Below are positions 12,517-26,293 of a DNA stretch of 64,000 bases, piece by piece; within the stretch, counting starts at the first letter, position 1; every line of letters starts with the position of its first letter. The notes under the pieces were generated by a model. That model saw only the letters and a list, made by a program, of their open reading frames with translations. It was not told the DNA's origin and ran no database searches. Where the stretch lies: NCBI GenBank assembly GCA_001414485.1, contig LLEY01000030.1, positions 186,001 to 250,000 of the forward strand. Direction: 5' to 3'. This stretch comes from Calycina herbarum. Lineage: Eukaryota > Ascomycota > Leotiomycetes > Helotiales > Pezizellaceae. Both the position numbers and the translations under genes were made by a program.

Positions 12517-13101
12517 ACTTGTGGTTGCGCTTTTGGGACGGTCACATATTTTGCTCTTTCTTTCTTCAGCGGGGGGGTGTGGAGATTATTTTAAGGATTG
12601 ATTGGGGGGTTTAGGTCGGTGTTGTAAAGATGATGATATATATAGACAGAAGGGATTTTCTCTTGGATGATTGGAGAGTTGGGGGATATACACAGGGGGA
12701 GGTTTATCTAAATTAGCGCAGGGCGCGAGCAGCTCCATCAATACTCCTTATTTTTTTGTTCCCCCCTTTACTTCGCACCTTTTGTATGTTTTTTCTTGGC
12801 CTTAATATTTGAATGTGTTGATTAGTATATAGAGAAAGGACTTTTTTCTCGTGATTCCTATCGGTTGTTGTCAGAAGGTCACCGATGAAGCAGGGGCTAC
12901 TACTCTACTCTACTCATTTCTCCCACTGGTCGGCGAATACGAAAACTATTTTAATTTTTATGTTTCCCTCTTTCTTAAACTACCTTCACTGAGTACTCAT
13001 CATCATTCCTCAATGTTCTACAGTACCAAAGGTATCCACATATCTGTTCCAAAAATCTTGATCAACCCATGCTCCGTCAAACTTTCCAGTGTCTTATCTT
13101 T
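12517..13101. other. Intergenic, convergent 3' ends
   Basis: This is the noxB 3' UTR and spacer before the oppositely oriented pseudogene. AT-rich with G and T runs; no gene seen. Confidence 0.6.
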
Positions 13102-14421
13102 TTAGAAGACATATTGGATGGCATCCTTGCCCTCCACATATAGGACATGGCTTTCCGATATCTCGTTATAACTTTTCATTTTCCCGAAATCTTTATTGCA
13201 GGTATGTGATGTTGGTGCGATGATTAAAGGAAGACTGCGAATTCTCTTTAAGTCGCCTCCAAGAAGATGTCCAGTTCGACTTAGGAAAATAACTTGCTTC
13301 CATAGCTCCCCGAATTGTAGAACATAGGGGGGGAGTCCCTCGATGAATGAGTTTACGACGGCTAGTTCTAGTATAACTACCTTTCCGCCACTACCTCCTC
13401 TTGTTGCATATTTTGCGTAATGCTCGGCGACTGCTAGAGTCGGAGTGAAGTATAATATACTTCCGGGGTACCCTCGAAAGTCTAATAGGGCGGAGCTAAT
13501 CGAGCTACTGACTGAAATGTTTTTGGCTGAGTCGTAGCGAATTCTATTCGTTGTAATCGCTTTATAGAGAGTGAGTTTTCCGGGTACTACTGTTAAGAAC
13601 TCTGCTATCTCAGTCATGACTCTAGGAGAGTCCCTATCCTGCGTAGTGGTTGTTGATATGGTTAGAGTCCTACTTCTTATCTCGCTTTCTTGTTGGAGTC
13701 TTTCTAGACTCAAGAACCGGATTTCCATAGTATTACGCACCCAGAAACTTGCTGTCTCCGTGAGTCTGATATTCGCGAATTCCTCGTCTATGATCGCATC
13801 CACCAATTCCTTCGCCACTCCCTAGCTTAACATCTCAACACCCCAATCCGTATCCTCCAGGTCAATTGTTGGTATCGCAGAGAGCGTATATTCTAAGAAG
13901 TATTCTTAGAGCTTATCCGCGTTGATTTCCGGTTCCTCCAGCTTCCCAGCCTCCCAATCTGCCCAAATTTTGGCGGCTTTCTCTTCTCCCCAACCAATAT
14001 ACTCCAAGGTCTCTTAGCTTTCAATAAACTCGGGCACGATAAAGGATAGGTTCGTCTCTACTACTGAATTTGTTAAGCCTCCTGATGAAGACGAATCCTC
14101 TGATAGCATCAAAGAGCTTGCAATCTCCCGGCGCCGTCGGCCTGCTGGCTGCATCAAATTCCTGGCCACCAGTCGAGCTGCATCAGATGCAGTGAAAATC
14201 GGAATAGACGTCATTTCGGAGAGCTGATCAGGATGAAGTTCTGGTTCTAATTGGGAGGTTATTTGGTGTAGAGTAAGAGTAGGTCGATCCAGAGTAGAGT
14301 CAAATTGAGTACTGTCGTCATATTCTAGGTAGCCTGCTCTCTAGTCGTTAGGCTCAAACTAGCTACTCTTCTAGTTCACTGTAAAGATTTGAGCTCAGTG
14401 AATACGGTAGAAATGACTCAT
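13102..14421 (-). pseudogene. RIP-damaged gene, possible ADP-ribosyltransferase-like protein (about 439 codons)
   Basis: One reading frame runs from an ATG at 14421 to a TAA at 13104-13102 (440 codons) and is broken by seven stops: TGA at 14397, then TAG at 14373, 14361 and 14343, TAA at 14016 and 13908, and TAG at 13824. Each stop is one C-to-T change from CAA, CAG or CGA. All lie in the 5' 45% next to the repeat block; the last 238 codons (13818-13102) are open. That part has LYKAI, then a GSILYFTP...VAEHYAKYA segment and a C-terminal AIQYVF. The GxxYF...A..YA pattern recalls the Tyr motif of PARP/ART folds and of uncharacterised fungal proteins with the same ending; this family link is tentative. 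A shorter product from an internal start is possible but unsupported. Confidence 0.7.
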
Positions 14422-15844
14422 TCCGATGACTTATTCCGGATCTAGATTCGATAAATTAGGCTTCTTATAACTTCCGTTATAACTTCCCTCTCTAGTGTCT
14501 ACAGCCTCAGTTGCTATAGTGTTGTTATTACTCTTAGGTGCTAGACTGTTTAGTATATTCCTAGTACTAAACTTGATAAGGATAGGAAAAGTCTGATAAT
14601 TCTAGAACTTCTTTAGACGTTAATCGAGGTCTCGATATAGTCGATTTAGTAGGTTAGTGTAATAGTATATTATTAGATTGTCTATAAGGAGAGAAGAGTT
14701 CTCTAAGCAGAAGAACTATTTAACTAAATCTATAGTATAGGATCTAATTTCCGAAGAATAGCTGAACTTATTTACTAAACTTAAATCTTAACATAAGGTC
14801 TCTCTTTCCGCTAGACGTATATACTCTCTCGCAGTTCCTAGAAGGCTTATAACCGTTCGTCCTTAGTAGGCTTAAGCTTTGTAGAGAACCTACTTTTAAA
14901 CGTGCGAATAGAATCGCTACTACTAATAACGTTAACTAAGGGTTCCTAGGTATTCTCGTCCTTGATATACTCTCGTTAGCGGATAAGATACTTAAACTCT
15001 CTATTCTCTCTCTAGGAATCTATTATTTCTTCTAATGCTTAAAGAGCCTAACCGTTGTTACTAACCGCGACTAGTAGAGGTAGAGGGTTCTATTATCTCG
15101 GCAGAGGAATACCGGCGAAGAGGCGTAGTAAGTTAGTATAGAAGACTAGGTAGATAGAGTATAGTTCTATAGACAGGTCGAGTTTATAAGAATAGAAGTT
15201 TATAATTTAGAGTACTCGAAAGAGGCTAATATACTTAGCGTCGAACTTAGAAATAGATTATATAGATCTAATATTCTTTATACTTAATATAACTAGGTCT
15301 CTAATATAGTAGGCTAGTATAGGTAACTAGTAAGTATTTACTGATTCCTCTATACTGTTTCTTATAGTAAGTAGATTAGTTTATAATATATAACGGTTTA
15401 TATCTAAAGAGTACTCGGTCTACTAACCTTTGTATAAAACGTAACTATACGACTTAGAGCGTTCGGATCGACGTTAGAGATTAACGTTTAGAATATATCA
15501 ACGTTCGGAATATATCGACGTTCGGAATATATCGACGTTTAGAATATAAGAGATTAACAGTTGGAATATATCGACGTTTAGAATGTAATTACGTATAGTC
15601 TATATATAGCCTCTATAAAACCCTCTTCTCTTATACGTAGAATTAGACTTCCCTTCTTAGTTAATTCTCTTTATAATAAGACAACCTTATCTATTAACCT
15701 CTTTATATTTAGCTTATAATATTAGAATTAACTTATCTCTCTTATATTTGTTTATTAAGTACGTTAGATAAACTATATATAGTAGATTCTACGAACCTCT
15801 TTCTTATATATATAGTATAAATATAAAAATCCTTTATAGTTAGA
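14422..15844. other. Unclassified RIP-degraded sequence left of Gypsy copy A
   Basis: AT-rich, stop-filled in every frame, presumably transposon debris plus the promoter of the damaged gene at 14421. I cannot match it to another element in the window. It holds a short tandem array at 15475-15590. Confidence 0.5.
15475..15590. repeat. Tandem repeat, about 17-bp unit AATATATCGACGTTCGG
   Basis: Four to five imperfect copies of AATATATCGACGTT(T/C)(A/G)G, some spaced by short insertions. Variation is mostly C/T and G/A, in keeping with RIP. It may be part of an old LTR or leader. Confidence 0.75.
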
Positions 15845-16292
15845 TATTACGAATCACGTTATACGTAGTAAGTAGTCTAGACAGCGCTCTAATAGAATAA
15901 GATATAATATCTAGGAAACGGAAAGGTAATATAGAAGAGAATTAGTAGTATAGAGGTATTTATATATTCTAGGATCTTACTATTAGATAACTATTAGAAG
16001 TTATATAATAGATTCTATTAGATTCTAAAGAGAATCTATAAAGATTTAGAGATCCTAGGCTATATAGAGATCTAGGTAGTATAAAGGATTCTATATATAA
16101 CTAGCACGTCTGCTATTAGATAGAAGCTTTATACTTAACTTTAGTTATTAATCTTATTATCTTATTTAATATCTTTAATATAAGTAACGAGTTTACTTCT
16201 AAGTAAATAACCCGGTATATCTATACTTCTTATCTATATACTAACCTTTAAGACTTAGTTATCTTTATTTAGTTCGTTTAAGTTTCGTTATA
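15845..16292 (+). repeat. 5' LTR of Gypsy copy A (448 bp)
   Basis: Homologous along its length to the inverted LTRs at 30633-31079 and 45468-45914. It starts TATTACGAATCACG (TG changed to TA, as RIP would do) and ends TTCGTTATA. The following CTTTAAGCACCTACTTAG is shared with copy C and should contain the primer-binding site. Confidence 0.88.
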
Positions 16293-17247
16293 CTTTAAGC
16301 ACCTACTTAGAAGTTTAGTCGCTATAGCTCTAGCAACCCCCGTCGCCGCTAGCTTAAATACTAGTCGAGTCAACGTTATAGAAACGTCTAGAAGTATTAC
16401 TAGAAGAATACCTACTAGTATATAATCAACTAGGAACGACGATAATATTAGTATACTAGACGTCTCTAAGCTTTATAAGATTAAAGCACTTAAATCTATT
16501 AAAGTTAAAATACTAGATATATATTATAAGTAAAAGGAACTCGACTTATTCCTTCTCTAAATAGACATCTATTTTACTTTAATTCTAATAAATTCAAAGG
16601 TAATTATAATTTATAAACTATCTTCGCTATCTCCTACCTTAGAGGATTAGCGTTAGAATAGACTTAGCTATATTTAGAGAACTTCTTTAAAAACGAGGAT
16701 AAAGATAGAAAGATAGAATTAACTAAGATTATATTTAAATCTTAGAAAGGATTTAAGACAACTATTAGAAAAGTCTTTAAAAACTTCGATATAATCTAAA
16801 CAGCTATATATAAGCTTTTAGAATTATACTAGAATAGATTAGTAATAGATTATACTAATAAATTTCAATACTATAGAACAAAGTTAGAATAGAATACTAT
16901 CGCTCTTATAGAACTCTTCTATAGAGGATTAAAAGTATATATCTATAAGAAAATAGCTAAATAGAATATATAGTTCTTAACTATTATAGATATAATTAAG
17001 GAAGTTATCTAGTTAGATAACCGTCTATATAAATTTAGGAAAAGTAACTCTAGATATAGGAAAAAGAGTAAAGAGTTAGAAAAGTAGAAACACTCCTATA
17101 CTAAGTATAGTAAGAAGGCGAATGTTATATAGAAGAAAACCTTTCTAAAGAAAGAAGAACTTTTCTAAGAAGAGCGAAATCGTCGACATAAGTAGAACTT
17201 ATATTATAACTACAGTCTCTCTAGCTATAGAGTAAATAAGTATAGTA

Positions 17248-20200
17248 TTATTATTATTCTTATACTACGTAGGCTATAGGCCGAGCTCTAAGAGTAAGTA
17301 GTATATCTTCTATTCTAGTTTATAATACCTTTTAGCCTATTCTTCTTCGCCTCTCGAGTTTCTTTATAAACGTGTAATACTTCTTTCTTAATTCCTACTA
17401 CTATCTATTTAGAGCTCTTCTCTCTAACCTAGTAATAAACTAGAGAGGTAGGTTAAAGTGCTCAACTGCTAAAGCGTGTATTAGTAGTATAGAGAGCCTC
17501 TAAGCGCTCTCTTAAAACTGGCGAAGCTAGGGTCTTACTCTCCAGCGTGCCTCGGCTCTCTCTTCCTCTTTCTCTCTTTCTCTTATCTCTTTCTTACCTT
17601 CCTCTCTATTCTCTTTAAGTAATTCCAGTACTAGCTTATATTCCTAAAGTCTTCTAAGACTAAGCAGCTAGGTAGTGATTCTCAGCGCTAGCTTTCTATT
17701 TACTAGTACTTCTCTAAGCTCTCTTAAGTTTCCGATACTCTTTCTAAGAGCTCTTATAAGTGCTTCTCTCTCTTATAAGATGTCTTAGTAGAATAGTACT
17801 AGATACTCTACTGTCTCTCTTCTGTCTACGTACGTATACTATAGTATTAGCTAGCCTAGTACTCTTCTTATAAAGAGGAAGACGTTAAGCTCTATTGTCT
17901 CTATCCTTACCTAGACGAGTAGCGAGCTCTTTGCTTTAGCGAGCCCTTTATAGACTTTCTATAGCTCTTAGTTTACTAGGTCTATCTTATCTAACGCTTC
18001 TATATACTATATTAGGTTCTTCTCTCGAGCTCTCTTTCTTTAAGCCTTTAGGCGTTCCTGCTACTCTATAAGCGTAGTATTATATCTAAAACCCTCTTCT
18101 TCTATTCTCTACTCTTCTTCCTATACTTGCCTCGCTCTCTAGAAGTATAGTATCGCTTTTCCTAGCTTTAATAGTCTTTCTCTCCTTCTTCTTAGCTACG
18201 TAGCTATATTCTCGTAAGTACCTTAGATTAGCTTTCCTAGTTAAGACGTTTAGAATTTCTTTTTAAAAGCAGCTATTCGAAGGTTAAGGTAGAGGTCTAC
18301 TAGGGCGTAGTCTGCCTCTATCTCTAGGCTCTAGATCAGAGTAGCTTTGTATACTTCTATTACTACTTATAAACACTTCGATTATTATATAGAGAAGCTT
18401 CTTACTATCCTCTTTATACTCCCTCCTTTTAGCGTTACGTAGTACTAAGCTAACGCTTTATACGTAATTACGCTTCTTATTACTACTGTATATATTTGTC
18501 TTATATAGTAGTAATCGATACTTTACGTCTTACTAGTAAGCCTTATAAGCGTAAAGGTCTATGTTATAAGCTTCTTCTATACTCTCTCTCTATACGCTTT
18601 CTAGTTTAGTTTCCTATTAAGCTTAACTCTAAGGAACCTTGTATACTCGACTAGTATAAGCCTTACCTCTCTGAACTATACTGTTTCTTTCTATAGAGCT
18701 CTCGTTCTTATAAAGTATATAAGTACTATCTTTTCTAGGCTAAAAGCTATCCCTCGCTTATTTGCCTACTCGTTATATACTCTCTAGGCTAACTTAAGTA
18801 TTCTATAGTTTACTACTATACTCTTTAATATTATAAGTAGGTTTATATTATCTACGAAGCCTACTATAATTAGCCTATCGATCCTTACTAGGTTATCGTA
18901 TAATATTAAAGTAAAAAGGATAAATAGTATTAGAGATAGTACTAATCCTTATAGCACTTCTTATCCTAGGCTTCTTTCGTCCGCGAACCTTCTATTAAAG
19001 AATAGTATAGCTTTACGTCTTAAGAGAAAGCTTTCTATCTAGGTTACTACCTACTATAGTACTTTCTTCTCTCTTAGAGTATAGAGTAGCTACGTATAAT
19101 CTACTTTATCGAATGTCTCTACTATATCTAACTAAGCTAGAGACGCGTAGCTCTTATTTTCCTATACTATATATACTTTCTCTATTACTATTCTAATTAC
19201 TAGTTCCGTGTTCTAGTACTTCTAGTTACCTATTTACATCTCTAGGAGTATTATAGCGTCTTTTACAAGCTTTATAAGCCTCTATACTATTACCTTCTTA
19301 AGGATCTTATCTATAGTTAAGAGTAGCGCTATTAGCTAGTAGGCCTCTGCTTTGTCTTATTCGTTATTTTACCTAGTTTTCTAAGTACTACTACTTTCGC
19401 ATAGTAGAAGTAGAATAGGAAGTGTTATAAATAGAAGCTCGCTTCTGCTATTACTACGAGTATCTCTCGAAGTAGCTTATTATACGTTTTTAGAAAGCCG
19501 TTTATAAGTATATCGAACCCTAGTGCTTTCTACGGCGCTAATCTTATAGCTGTCTTAATATATTTCTTAGTTACCCGCTAGCTTACTTCGTGCTTCTAAG
19601 AGAAGCTCTTAGAGCTCTATTCCCTGTTCGGGATACTAGAGTAGTCGGCTGTTAATTCTAGGAAGAACTTCTTTATAAGAATATAAGTCTTATTCTTATA
19701 GTTCTTACCTTTTACTCTACTAAGTAAGGTAAGTATTAGTAGTACTAGTACTTTGGGTTTTATATGTCTTTTAAGACGTATCTACTTTTTAAGTATCTAT
19801 AGTTTTCTATCGTCTTTTACTACCTCTGTAAGTGCCTCTCTCTAGCTCTTCGTCTTTGCCTTTCTACTTATTATTTAGAGCTCTTAAAGAGTGTCGTCGA
19901 GCTGTTTTCTTAAGCTTCTTATACGTAGCTCTCTCTAGGTTCTTTTGTACTTTCTTACTTTGTTCGACGCCTCTTTAACCTCTATATTCTACTAGGGTTA
20001 CGCTCTCTCTCTATCTAGCTTTTAAAGCAGTATTAAGGCTCGAGCTATTCGTTGAAGCTCTTCTACAAGCTTCTTAACAGCTCTCTCGAGCTTCTATACG
20101 TTCCGGATTACTAGTATTATAAGGTAATTAGCCTCTACCTTTACTAATACTTCGTCTATTAGCCTCCAGCTATAGCCGAGTGTCTACGATAGCTCTCTTT

Positions 20201-22425
20201 CTTCTCTAGCCGCTATTATAAGAAGTTAAGCTATATAGTCGGACCCTGGTAGGTCTAGCGTCTCCTGCTAAGTAGCTACGTTTCTAGTAGAGAAGGCTAA
20301 GTTAATTATTAAGTTATAAGAGCCTTCTCTTCTCTAGGTAACCTCGCTATATAACGTATTCCTCTTAAACGCCTACTATGTAGTAAGCTTAAGAGTAAGG
20401 TCTACGTTCTAGTTATATCTCCTATAGATATCCTAGAGAGAGTAGTAAGCGTTTAGGTCTCCTACTATAAGCGCTCTCCTTAGTCTTACTTATTAAAGTA
20501 TATCCTCGATTAGTGTTCGCCTAGCTTATAGGTTATATACTAAGTAGACTATTATTTTATTCGCTTCCTTACCTATTGTTATACTCGTCTAGTTCTTACT
20601 AGTAGCGTATGTCTAGCTTTCTTTTAGATATCTTTTATATATAAAGAGTACTACTACTCTGTCTAACTAAATTATATTATATCTTAAGCTTAAAGAGTAG
20701 CTTAGAGAGTCTCTTACGCTATTCCACGCTAGCTCTTAAATTGCTAGGATATTATATTCCTTCTTATAATTTAGAGCTGTGTTAAGTACCTCTAGTGTCT
20801 TTCTCGTATTCTAGTATAGTACTATTACACTTATAGTAGTTCTATAGATAGTGTTTAGCCTACTTCTACTTCGTCTTCTACCTAGTTCCCTATTACGCTA
20901 AGAGAGCTTCCTAGTCTTTCGAGAAACTAAGCAAGGTTACTTCTGTTTATAAGTCCTATCTTACTTATGTCCGTTGGCTTTCCTAGTATAGATCCTTATC
21001 TTAATCTCTTCCTCGTAGCTTATAAGCTCTCTTTATAGCTAAACGTAAACAGGTAGAGCGTCTCTACCTCTTCTTCTTTTAAAGCCTTTTACAGATTTAT
21101 AAACGAGGTTAGTCTATCTAGGTATTATTCTCTTACTTACCTATAGTATTATTCTCCTGTTTAATACTTCTTTATAAATACTAGGTATTCTCTCTTATAA
21201 TTCCTATATTTTACTAGGTACTTCTTTGGATTCTTTTTACTAAGGCACTCCTCTTTACTCCCTTCGTACTTCTTATACGTATACTAGTCGTACCTCTCCT
21301 CTTATTTATAGAAGCGTGCTATATACCTCTACTTCTAGTACTTAAAGCACCTTTAAGCTACTACTTCTGCTGTGTATCTCTTATACGTAAAGTGTTATAC
21401 CTCTTATAGTATCTCTCTTAAGTATAGCCTTCTTATTTCTTCTATTATTACTACCTCTAGAATATAGTTCTAAAGAGCTAGCCTCTCCTAGCCCTAGCGT
21501 TCTCTATACTTGCTCTCTTATTATATAATCTTTAGTACTCTTATACTAAAGGCTTATAAGATACTCTATAGTATACCCGCTATTTCTATCTTAAGTATAT
21601 CTACTAGGACTCTCTTTACTAGTACTACGAGCGTTCTTACTACTACTACTGCCTCTTATCTAAATACCTTCTTTGCCTAGCTATTATCTCTTATATATAC
21701 TATATATTTCTCCTCTTCGAACTATATAATAATATCCTCGCTTTAAAGCTTCCTCGTTATAATTATTTCTACTCTATATCCTCTTATATTTATAGCCTCT
21801 ATTACCTTCTTTAGTAATAGCTTATCCTTCTCTTCGTTTATCTCTATAGCCTAGACCGTGATCTCCTTTATATATTTTACTAGTATAACGTATTCCTTTT
21901 ATAGCGTAGTTCCTGCCTCTCTCTATAGCTCTCTAGCTCTAACCCTCTCTGCTTATATTAGAGTTCGTTCCTTTATATCTCCTATCTTCTTTACTACGAT
22001 CACGAGCTTCTCTTATAGAATACCTCTTATTATTATTTCGTCTCCTCCTTTCCTAGCTCTTCTATACTTAAGCACCTTTCTCGCTGCCTCGATAATTATC
22101 TTAATACCTCTTTCCTCTATTACTAAGTTAAGTATTACTTAGATTAGGCCCTTCTCTATCGCGTCTACGTATTCCGATACTTCTCTCTATTCTCTTTTAC
22201 TCTGCTCTTCTTCGTTCGCTGTTCTGCCTTCGCTATTAGTTGTTAACACGTCGGAGAGAGAAGTAAGAGCTTCTTATAAGCTCTCTATTCTACTACTACT
22301 ACTGCTACGATTACTTAATATAATCGTAGAGTGCTTTATTCTCTTTCTAGACTATCTAACGGTTATCTAAATATATTTCAAGGCTTTTAGAGTCGCTTTT
22401 TAGTAGTCGTCTCTCGCTCTTTAAT
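17248..22425 (-). mobile_element. Tad-like LINE (non-LTR retrotransposon), degraded, nested in Gypsy A
   Basis: 5,178 bp flanked by an exact 15-bp target-site duplication, TAAATAAGTATAGTA, at 17233-17247 and 22426-22440. The uninterrupted site is present in copy C (44557-44571, opposite strand). Coding order on the minus strand: an ORF1 zinc-knuckle region near 21.25-21.4 kb, an APE-type endonuclease segment with GDLNA near 20.45-20.48 kb, and a reverse transcriptase whose FxDD box reads GFVDNIN at about 18840-18865. The 3' end at 17248 carries a short (AAT)n tail, as expected for target-primed reverse transcription. This domain order fits the fungal Tad clade. Stops throughout; inactive. Confidence 0.9.
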
Positions 22426-24466
22426 TAAATAAGTATAGTAAGAAGAAAGACTCTAAGAGAAAGAAATAAATTAATAATACTATTTAATAATAAGTAGCCT
22501 TAACTAATTATATTCAACTTACGAATAAGGAACTTAAAGTATAAGAATATAAAACCTAGATTAAAAACAACGAAGAACTTAGTAGTATATAAGTTACTAA
22601 TAATAATAGAGATCTACTTCTTAAAGAAAATTATAATATATCATTAGTAGAGGAATTTAAGTAACATCTTTAAGTAGAATACGAATTACTACTATTAACT
22701 AGTTTCTTAGAAATATTAGACTCGTCTTCTAGTTTAGAGAGAGAGGTTGGAAATAAGAACTCTAAAGTTAGAGAAACTTAAGCCTTTCTTAGAATATTTA
22801 AATAAGGAAATCGATAAGTATATATCGACAATTAGAAGCTAGACTTCTAGAGTTCTTATACTATATAAGAGAGTTAATCTAACTATCTTAATAACGTATA
22901 TAGTTATAAGAAATAACTTTAAATTAATAACTCTAGTTAGTCTAATTACTAAGTAAGAAACTATTAAAGGAAAAGAACTAGAATATAAATAATAACTAAT
23001 TAAGAAACCTAGCTACTCTAAAGTAGAGGACGTATAGAAGATATATAATATTTTAGAAAAAATTAGTATATAGATATAGTAGGTTCTAATAGAATTCGAA
23101 GAGTGAATTAAAACCTCTTTTCTTAGAATACTATCTAAAGATATTATACTAGAAGAATTCAAATAATATATTATAGTTATATTAATTAGAAATAATAGAA
23201 TAGTATTTAGAAAATATAACTTATAGAAACTGTTTAGTATATTATTCTAGGAGTATAGAGAGCTCGATATTACTAGATAAGCTAAAACAGAGCTAGAAGA
23301 ATTCTACTATCCTATAGTAGAAGAATTATAGTTTACTAAAATAATTTAAAAAAGAACTATTAAGTAGATAAGATACGAACTAAGCCTAACTACGGATTAG
23401 TTATTAGAAAAACAGTTTAAAGAGATTTTACTAGAATCTACTAAAATAGTAGAATATTACTAGATATACGAAGTAGCTTCCTTAGATAAGAAAGAAATAG
23501 TATTCTTTCTTTAGTCTAGGATTTAAGCTATTAAGAAAAAGAATTTAAGAGACTATATATTTAGGATTTATTATATAAAACTAGAAATAAGTATATTAGA
23601 GACTACTTTAGACTATCTATATATTAGAGAATAATAGTCTATAGAAACTATTAAAGAAAACAGTTATAAATAAATCTAATATAGATATAGAAAACTACTA
23701 AAACGATTTATAAGAAGGATTTCTAAGACTATAAGAATCGTAGAAAACTAATTAGTATATAAGGTAGTATATATAGACTAGGAAAAAGTAAGATTCTTTC
23801 TATAGTATAAAAGTAAGAAAGAACGAAAATTTAATTAAGAAAATTAATCTTTTAAAGTCTAATTTATTAAAGTAAAATTAGATACTACTTTAGAAGAAAG
23901 ACAGTTAGTAATAACTATAGAGATATAAGAGAAAGAGTTATAAGTTATAATAGACTCTAGAATAATAAGTAACTTTATTTCTCTAATAGCTTAGAAGAAG
24001 CTAAATATTTTAATTAAAAAGATAAGACTATATTACTTAGATATAGTTAATAGAATAGATATTATATACTAAAATAGAATTATTAATTAGTAAACTATTC
24101 TAATAAAAGTTAATATTAAAGAATATTACTTAGATATATAATTTAATATTATTAAAATAGAAAGTAAGAAAGTAATACTAGGTATACTATAGATTTAGAA
24201 ATATAATCTAGAAATCGACTAGAAAGCTAGAATAATAACCTTTAGTTAATATAAATACAAAGATTTATATTTATAACTTTAAGACTAGAATAAGATTAGC
24301 GCTACCTCTTTAAATATACTAGAACACCTTACCTAGAGCTCTTTATAGGTTAGTAAGAAAGCTAATAACGAAATACCTATATAGTATAGAGAATTTATAA
24401 GATTATTCAAAGACCTAGAAGATATATATACTCTTCTTAAACATTAGCTATAAAATTATAAGATTA

Positions 24467-26293
24467 ACGTATTTCCCGGGTAAGCCGATCACCCGGGTAA
24501 GCCGATCACTAAAATACTAAAACACGATACTTAACTTAAAATTAAAATGCTACCACTTAATTAAGCCTAACCCTCTAATAAAGAGGGTCGTATTCTTTTA
24601 GCTATCTAAGCCTTTAATTTAGGTTATTTTAAGAGTATACGAGCTTATGTTAAAGTCTACGACGTGTCTTATATAACTCTCTATAACCGAATACACGGAA
24701 TCCCTTCGCAACGCGATACTCCTTCTAATACTTAAAGACTTACCTCCAAAGAAGAGCGAGCTATCGTATGATATATTCTTAACCTAGACTCGCGTGGATT
24801 CCTACCTTAGCTAGTAGCTGTTCGAGAAATAGCAGACCTTCTTCTCTTTAAACACGACGCGTCTCCAGTAGGCAAGAATTAGACTTCTACCTTTATTAAA
24901 CGCTATATAGAGATTAAAACGAAATTCAGCTATAAGTACGATTATAAAAGAGCTTAGTATAAAGACCCTATAGTTCTTAGAGACTGGTTTAGGCTTATAC
25001 GAAATATAATTACCAAATATAGGGTTATAAAAGAGGATATATATAACTTCGACAAAGCTAGGTTTCTTATAGAGGTTATTACAACTGCTAAAGTTGTTAT
25101 AAGCTTAGAGTTAAGGAATCGTCTAAAGACTACTTAGCTAGGAAATAGAGAGTAGGTTTTAATTATATAGAGTATAAACTCGTATAGTTAGACACTTCCT
25201 CCGTTTATTATTTTCAAGAGACAGTACTATCTCTTAGCTTAGTACGAGGAGTTAGGTCTCCTATAAGATTAGGTAATTATACTAAGTAAGAATAGATAGA
25301 CGATAAACGAGATTGGATTTAAGTAGATTCAGTACTTTAATAAACATATAAAAGGTTATATAGTTAGGCGATATAGACTCCTTATTCTTAATAGCTACGA
25401 GTCATATATTTCAGTTTAATTTCAATAATACTATTAAGATAATAATATTATTACTCTCTATATACTACCACACTTATCTTACATCCTTCAGCCTCTTAAC
25501 GTTAGCTGTTTTAGCTCTCTAAAGGTATTATATAGTAAGTAGATTAAGAATCTCGTTCAAGTTAGAATCTAGTATATTACTAAGCTTAAGTTCCTTCCTA
25601 CATTTAAAGAGGCATTTAAAGCTATATTTATAAAGCAGAATATCAAGAGTAGATTCCGAGCAACTAGCTTAGTTCCGTATAATCCTAAGAACGTGCTTTC
25701 TTACCTTAATCTAAGGCTAAAGACACCAACTCCACCCTCTATAAACGAGCTAAACTAGACCCCAAAGACGCTACAGAACGTAATAGAGCTTAGATTCTAG
25801 ACTATATATCTTAAAAACCGTATTATATAATACTAAGATAGCTCTCCGATATTAATCAACGAGGCATTTAATCGGCTTACTAAGGGAGCTTAAATTATAA
25901 TACACGGAGCTACTCTTATAAGAGCTGAAATTAAGACACTATAAGAGGCAAATCAGCTTAAAAAGAGAAGGGAGAGAAAGCGAAAGAGGCGTATTTACTA
26001 AGGTAGAAGTCTTATAGTTAAGAAAGGCGAGGAAATTATTCAAAGTATTCAAACTTAGTAGGAAGAGAGTAGTAATAATATACAGCGCCAGCGCTTAGAA
26101 GGTAAGCGGCGACGTTGTAGTTTATATAATCAGGTTAGACATAATACTCGTATATACGAGACACCTTAGGAATCGATTAATATAAGTAGCTAGAGGTTTT
26201 TTAATAGTATTGTTATAATATATTTAAAGTTGTAGTATTATCGCGTTTTAGTAATCGGCTTACCCGGGTGATCGGCTTACCCGGGAAATACGT
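24467..26293 (+). mobile_element. Fot1/pogo-like DNA transposon 1 (DDE_1 type), nested in Gypsy A
   Basis: 1,827 bp, flanked by the dinucleotide TA (24465-24466 and 26294-26295), the usual Tc1/mariner-pogo target duplication. Copy C retains the empty site at about 42781-42782. Terminal inverted repeats of about 48 bp begin ACGTATTTCCCGGG and contain a 17-bp motif (CCCGGGTAAGCCGATCA) twice in tandem. The plus-strand frame carries a helix-turn-helix N-terminus and a DDE_1 transposase with YNFDKARF at the first Asp; the second Asp position reads N in ILNSYESY. Several stops break it. It contains more CpA and fewer stops than the host element, so it looks younger. Confidence 0.9.

Noticed and set aside
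21858..22142. 94-codon plus-strand open frame
   Set aside because: Antisense to the LINE ORF1 region, Ser/Ile/Thr-rich because of RIP-altered composition; no support as a gene.
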